A DNA stretch of 28,357 bases. Origin: JAGNZR01 sp051648485. Its GTDB lineage: Bacteria > Fusobacteriota > Fusobacteriia > Fusobacteriales > Fusobacteriaceae. Each line of letters opens with the position of its first letter. Positions within the stretch are counted from its first letter, which is position 1. The stretch lies in assembly GCA_051648485.1 (NCBI GenBank), contig JBOFFH010000048.1:1-28357 (forward strand), given 5' to 3'. The translations under genes were made by a program, and so were the position numbers. Positions 25,201 through 28,357 of this stretch are shown here, piece by piece. A model generated the notes under the pieces. That model was not told the origin of the DNA. It did not search any database and saw only the letters and a program-made list of their open reading frames with translations.

Positions 25201-25453
25201 TCAAAACGCTATAGTAATAGGGTGTCAAACTCGTTTAAGACCTATATTGCTGACAGTGTTTACAACTTTAGCAGGATTATTACCACTGTTTTTCTTTGGT
25301 GGTCCAATGTTTAAACCATTGGCTGCAGTACTGATATTTGGACTTATTGTAGATACAGTTTTAAGTTTAGGTGCAATTCCAGTTATATATGCAGTTTTCT
25401 TTAAAGTAAATTTTAAAGGTTATGAGTATAATTCAGAAGAAGAAATAGATTAA
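22274..25453 (+). CDS. RND efflux permease (AcrB/HAE family), complete
   Basis: Proton-coupled inner-membrane pump of 1059 residues, normal to slightly long for the family, with twelve predicted helices and two large periplasmic loops. TM1 is at about 10-30, followed by the porter domain with TTNWPGATAKQMGELVSKQI. TM4 carries GMLVDNAIVMAENV with Asp401-Asn402 at the place of AcrB Asp407-Asp408. The second half has SLAGVVLNHAIVLIDKI in the region corresponding to TM10. ATG 22274 follows AGGGGAGG; an in-frame ATG at 22280 is an alternative. It is the third gene of the operon channel-adaptor-pump, which thus encodes all three parts. Substrate unknown. It is clearly paralogous to, but distinct from, the partial pump at the window start. 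Confidence 0.96.
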   Translation: MSMTTLAMKNKVATYLFITLICFFGTFAYFSSEKSEDPGYTIKTAVITTNWPGATAKQMGELVSKQIEDEVRSLDSLDFVESKNLPGQSNVYVNLKAKYWNPDPEWTKLRNKIEFAIPKLPQGSQKPIINTYFGDVYGTVASISSSDLSYDELYKKAEELKTLLLFKVPEIGQIQITGAQQDVIYVEINNEKMATMGISLSQISQSLKNANIIIGGGSTTDSGNQIIVNPSGTFKTVEDLGKVVLAGKTKEQRIYLQEIAKIYKGYVNPASLLTFNGEDKSIVLAMSLSAGENILKLGQKTSAVLESYEKTLPLGTEVKLVYNQSKFVDGKIAGFLSSLIQAIVVIVLIMFAFLGWRSGLIVASLTPTTIAVTLIGLYILGYGINQMTLAGLIIALGMLVDNAIVMAENVMVLSQQGKSKYDACVESAKLLAIPLFTGSMTTAVAFLPVITNRQSMGQYVGPMAIVVFIALTASWLINQTFIPLLCYDFLDVTNNKKVDYNKDKMYVGYRRLLILALKNRTISVGLAIMSFVVGIFLFKFIPSSFMPEGSTPVMASYIRMPKGTSIEKTTEVVKDLNKFIKEKYYVGNIKPNPPGIIDYILTGGTTITYEKEGILNWQSYVGGGGPRYTLGYTPEVPLPEFAYVLYSVTSRNLTERYSYEINSYLQSKYPDIALTSKSLQEGVTSEFDLSYQFISPDLEKIKEVVEEVKKKITETEGIRLVKDNWGSYVPQIEVEVDYNKAILAGLTTSDVGNAIQYSLEGFNATVFYDFDAPPKNTSIPVKIKGTRNYKNKLDSLKELEITNNNGEGVPLQQVANLKLIYVPIFVNTRDMNYAIQVEAGIENGYTANDLNAILQPWIVEKINTDWKDKGVQFKIAGQMKTSQENSAGLGAGVPIALLIMLTLVIAQFNSFKKGIIVMLTIPLSLLGCSLGLLITGLDFGFMGIVGVISLAGVVLNHAIVLIDKITIEKEDMKRDDQNAIVIGCQTRLRPILLTVFTTLAGLLPLFFFGGPMFKPLAAVLIFGLIVDTVLSLGAIPVIYAVFFKVNFKGYEYNSEEEID

Positions 25454-25467
25454 ATATTTGATTGTTG

Positions 25468-25502
25468 GACTATCACCTAAATAATTCAGGTGATAGTCTT
25501 TT
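25468..25502 (+). terminator. terminator after the tripartite efflux operon
   Basis: GACTATCACCT (25468-25478) and AGGTGATAGTC (25488-25498) form a perfect 11-bp stem with a 9-base loop, followed by T4. Confidence 0.92.
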
Positions 25503-25518
25503 CAATTTAATCTTCTTT

Positions 25519-25546
25519 TTTAAAGGAAAAAACATAAAAATACAAT
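25519..25546 (+). promoter_or_regulatory. possible promoter for the ppx-like/ppk1 operon
   Basis: TTTAAA (25519-25524), a 16-bp spacer, TACAAT (25541-25546), placed between the preceding terminator and ATG 25590. The -35 is weak. Confidence 0.4.
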
Positions 25547-25589
25547 ATAAAGACATAGGAGTGTGAAAAAATCAAAAATGAGGTATTGA

Positions 25590-27122
25590 ATGGAAAAAAA
25601 AATAGCAGTTATTGAAATTGGAATAAGTTTTGTAGAAATGGTTATTTATGAAAAAAAAACTCAAAATTTTAAAATATTAGAGAAAGTTAAAGAAGAGCTA
25701 GATTTTTTTAGAAATATTTATGAAAAAATGGAAATTTCTTTTGAAAAATCTAAAAAACTTTGTGAAATTTTAAAAAAAATGAAAAATCTTTCAAAAGACT
25801 ATGAAATAGAAAAAATAGAATTAATAATGGTAGAGGGATTTAAAAAAATTAAAAACTTACCATTAATATTGGACCAAATAAGTCTTTATGCTGATTTGGA
25901 AATAAAAGAAGAAGATTTTGATAAAAATAAAAATATAATGGCCAAAAAGCTTTTGATGGGTAAAAAAAATATTTTTGAAAAAAAAGAAAGTAGTTTTTTT
26001 ATGAATGTAGAGTCTTTTACTTCAGATTTTTATATTTTTTACAAAGGAAATTTAATGATAAATGAAAATTTAGATTTAGGTCCATATAAATTATATGAAA
26101 TTATTTTTAAAGAAAATTTGACAAGTGAAAAAAGTAAAAAATTTATAGAAGATTATGTTAGAAATTCTTTTGAATTTTTAAAAAAAGAAGTAGGAAGAAA
26201 AAAAATTTCGTCTTTAGTAATGAATGGAGAATTGGAATTAAGTTGTTTGAAAAAAATTTTAAAAACAGATGATTTGAGTTGTATAGCCAAAGAAGATTTT
26301 AAGAAAAGTTTGAAAAAATTAGAATATTCATCATTTGATGAAATATCTAGAAATTATGAAATTTCAAATTTAAAAAGTAAAATAGCTTTTATAACTTTAT
26401 CTATAATAAATAGTTTTGTAGATTTTTTTGATTCTGAAAAAATATGTTTTTTAGATTTAGATAATAAAGATATATTAGCTTTAGAGAGTTTTTATCCTCT
26501 AACTAAATTGGAATTAGAAGATAAAATTTGGAAAATTACAAAAGAGTCAGTGATAGATTTAGGAATAAAAAATAATTTTAATTTAGAAAATGCTAATTTA
26601 GTTTTAGATATTTCAGAAAAAATGTTTGAAAAATTAAAAGATTTTCATAAATTAGAAGAAAAATATAGACACTATTTGATAGTTGCATCATATCTTCATG
26701 ATATAGGAAAATTTATAAGTTTTAAAGAACACAGCAAACATTCTTGCTATATATTTGAAAATTCATATATTTTTGGATTGAATGAAAAAGATATAAAAAA
26801 CATAGTGTTTTTAATATACGCTCATAGTCATAATATCTCTCTTATAGATCTTTATAAGTTTGAGAAAAATAGAGCAGATTTTGTAAAACTTTTAAAAATA
26901 GCAGCAATTTTAAAAATAGCAGTATCTTTAAATAGAAGTAAAAAACAAAAGATAAAAAAATGGGATATCCAATTAGAAAAAAACATATTGAATATAAACG
27001 TAGAAAGTAAAGAGGATTTTTTTATAGAAAACTATAGTTTTAATATTCAGTCAGGGCTTTTTAAATATGTTTTTGATTTGGATATAAATTTAAAAATAAA
27101 TAGGAGATTTTATGGAAGTTAA
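25590..27122 (+). CDS. Ppx/GppA-like protein with degenerate phosphatase domain and intact HD domain
   Basis: Protein of 510 residues with the layout of Ppx/GppA exopolyphosphatases: an N-terminal actin-like (ASKHA) region (about 1-300) and a C-terminal HD region (about 310-510). The start AVIEIGISFVEMVIYE aligns with the usual AVIDIGSNS.R..I.E but has lost the Asp and the phosphate-binding GSNS. The DLGGGSTE motif expected near residue 145 reads NVESFTSDFYIF. By contrast the HD part keeps KYRHYL (His361), YLHDIGK (His370-Asp371), EHSKHSCYI and IYAHSH, as in Ppx C-termini. It is Lys- and Glu-rich. GAGGT precedes ATG 25590. It overlaps ppk1 by 11 bases, tying it to polyphosphate metabolism, perhaps as a regulator or HD phosphohydrolase. 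Confidence 0.78.
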   Translation: MEKKIAVIEIGISFVEMVIYEKKTQNFKILEKVKEELDFFRNIYEKMEISFEKSKKLCEILKKMKNLSKDYEIEKIELIMVEGFKKIKNLPLILDQISLYADLEIKEEDFDKNKNIMAKKLLMGKKNIFEKKESSFFMNVESFTSDFYIFYKGNLMINENLDLGPYKLYEIIFKENLTSEKSKKFIEDYVRNSFEFLKKEVGRKKISSLVMNGELELSCLKKILKTDDLSCIAKEDFKKSLKKLEYSSFDEISRNYEISNLKSKIAFITLSIINSFVDFFDSEKICFLDLDNKDILALESFYPLTKLELEDKIWKITKESVIDLGIKNNFNLENANLVLDISEKMFEKLKDFHKLEEKYRHYLIVASYLHDIGKFISFKEHSKHSCYIFENSYIFGLNEKDIKNIVFLIYAHSHNISLIDLYKFEKNRADFVKLLKIAAILKIAVSLNRSKKQKIKKWDIQLEKNILNINVESKEDFFIENYSFNIQSGLFKYVFDLDINLKINRRFYGS

Positions 27123-28357
27123 TTATAAAACTGAAAATTTTTACAATAGAGAGTTAAGCTGGTTAGAATTCAATAGAAGAGTTTTAGAAGAAGCTGAAGC
27201 TGAGGAAAACCCTCTTTTAGAAAGAGCTAAGTTTTTAGCTATCGTCAGTTCAAACTTTGATGAATTTTTTAAAGTGAGAGTGGCAGGCTTGAAAGCACAA
27301 GAGGACTCATCTTTAAATATAAAAGATATATCTGGAATGACAGCAGAAGATCAACTTATTAAAATAAGAAAAAGAGTTGAAGAGATAGTGGATATACAAT
27401 ATTTAACTTATGATTTTTTTTTGAAAGAGATTGAGTCAAAAACTAAAATAGAGATAAAAAACTATGATGAGTTAGATAATTGTGAGAAACAGGTAGTAGA
27501 AGAGTATTATAGAGAAGTGGTATTTCCAGTTTTAACTCCTATGGCGGTAGATGTTTTCAGACCTCTTCCTAATTTAAATGGTGGAGCTTTACATCTAATT
27601 ATAAATGTAAAAAAGAAAAAAGGTATATCTTTTGCTATTGTAGAAATTCCAAGGGTGATAAACAGAATTTTTCAAATTTCAGAGAAAAAATTTATTTTGT
27701 TAGAAGAAATTGTGAAGAAAAATATTAAAGAGCTCTTCAACGGATATGAAATTATAGATTGGGGATATTTTAGAATAACAAGAGACGAAGACTTAACAAT
27801 AACTGAAGGAAGCGGAGCTGAAGATTTGCTTTCTGAAATAGAAAAAGAGATAAAAAATAGAAAATGGGGAAATCCCGTGAGGATAGAGCACAATAAAGAT
27901 ATAAATCCAATATTTTTAGAATTTTTAAGTGAGAACTTAGAAGTGAATAAAGATGTTTTTTACTCTGTAAATGGACCATTAGATCTGAACTTTCTTTGGA
28001 AAATTTCAGCTTTAGATTTAGATATAAAATTTAAATTCATAAATAAAGAACCTAAATTTTATACTGAGTTAAAAGGAGAAAATTTTTTTAAAGTTTTAAG
28101 TAAAAAGAATATAATTCTTCAGCATCCTTACGAAAGTTTTGAACATGTTATAGATTTAGTTCAAACAGCAGCAGCAGACCCCTGTGTTTTAGCCATAAAA
28201 CAAACTCTTTACAGAGTAAGTGGAGATTCACCCATTATAAAAGCTTTGATGATGGCAGCAGAAAAAGGAAAACAAGTAACTGTATTGGTAGAATTAAAAG
28301 CTCGTTTTGACGAGGAAAGAAATTTACGTTGGGCAAGAGAGTTAGAAGATGCTGGTT
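27112..28357 (+). CDS. ppk1: polyphosphate kinase 1, 3' truncated by the window edge
   Basis: Polymerises the ATP gamma-phosphate into polyphosphate, reversibly, at the inner face of the membrane. ATG 27112 lies after AGGAG (27102-27106) and overlaps the end of the ppx-like gene. 415 codons are present of a normal length near 690-720. Recognisable are NRELSWLEFNRRVLEEA at the N-terminus, SSNFDEFFKVRVAG, the head domain (about 105-320), and the start of the catalytic C1 domain: QHPYESF (from residue 337), AADPCVLAIKQTLYRVSGDS and GKQVTVLVELKARFDEERNL. The phosphorylated active-site histidine (E. coli His435) lies beyond the window. The frame stays open to the last base. Confidence 0.95.
   Translation, partial: MEVNYKTENFYNRELSWLEFNRRVLEEAEAEENPLLERAKFLAIVSSNFDEFFKVRVAGLKAQEDSSLNIKDISGMTAEDQLIKIRKRVEEIVDIQYLTYDFFLKEIESKTKIEIKNYDELDNCEKQVVEEYYREVVFPVLTPMAVDVFRPLPNLNGGALHLIINVKKKKGISFAIVEIPRVINRIFQISEKKFILLEEIVKKNIKELFNGYEIIDWGYFRITRDEDLTITEGSGAEDLLSEIEKEIKNRKWGNPVRIEHNKDINPIFLEFLSENLEVNKDVFYSVNGPLDLNFLWKISALDLDIKFKFINKEPKFYTELKGENFFKVLSKKNIILQHPYESFEHVIDLVQTAAADPCVLAIKQTLYRVSGDSPIIKALMMAAEKGKQVTVLVELKARFDEERNLRWARELEDAG

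Noticed and set aside
27672..27979. Two minus-strand frames opposite ppk1
   Set aside because: The plus strand carries an unmistakable polyphosphate kinase throughout; these are antisense shadows.
1..28357. CRISPR array, tRNA/rRNA genes, insertion sequences, phage or attachment sites
   Set aside because: No regularly spaced repeats, no cloverleaf or rRNA sequence in the gaps, and no transposase or integrase coding sequence was found by reading both strands.

Overview
The window is strongly AT-rich and gene-dense, with short intergenic gaps, AAGGAG-type ribosome binding sites, extended -10 promoters and clear hairpin/T-tract terminators. It encodes Gram-negative envelope functions (TolC-type outer-membrane protein, tripartite RND efflux, periplasmic amidase, Psd). 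The codon use and protein style are what I would expect of Fusobacteriota (Fusobacterium or Cetobacterium-like). This is inference from the sequence alone; there is no 16S rRNA gene in the window.

Layout. (A) 1-2650: 3' part of an RND efflux permease followed by a small PII-like (ferredoxin-like fold) protein, closed by a terminator. (B) 2670-10098: a long, tightly packed operon with a strong promoter: nicotinate phosphoribosyltransferase (pncB), phosphatidylserine decarboxylase (psd), a membrane-anchored NusG-domain-II protein, an AI-2E/PerM-family membrane protein, a THUMP-domain rRNA methyltransferase, a coiled-coil hypothetical, a cyclophilin with a probable second internal start, D-aminoacyl-tRNA deacylase (dtd), and a one-cysteine thioredoxin-like protein, then a terminator. 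(C) 10099-11576: YycJ/WalJ-like metallo-hydrolase and a degenerate uracil-DNA-glycosylase-fold protein, ending at a probably bidirectional terminator. (D) 11591-13106, minus strand: an orphan BglG/Mga-type regulator with a good promoter. (E) 13134-13490: A/T-tract palindrome, a 62-residue unknown protein and a structured terminator. (F) yajC as a single gene with its own promoter and terminator. (G) 13915-18838: amidase, GerMN-like protein, yqeK, rnr and smpB. (H) 18918-25502: a complete tripartite RND efflux operon whose TolC-like gene carries an extra N-terminal domain of about 280 residues. (I) 25519-28357: a Ppx/GppA-like HD protein overlapping the 5' part of polyphosphate kinase (ppk1), which runs off the window.

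How the genes work together. The rnr-smpB pair belongs to trans-translation and RNA quality control. yajC is Sec-associated. The amidase and efflux genes act on the envelope. The ppx-like/ppk1 pair points to polyphosphate metabolism. Operon B mixes NAD salvage, phosphatidylethanolamine synthesis, rRNA modification and tRNA proofreading, and looks like a housekeeping operon.

I see no phage, transposon, CRISPR array, tRNA or rRNA, and no clear-cut new defence or biosynthetic system. The most unusual items are the binding-domain/TolC fusion, the two-start cyclophilin, the Ppx-like protein with an eroded ASKHA site but intact HD motif beside ppk1, and the UDG-fold protein lacking the family's cysteines and histidine.
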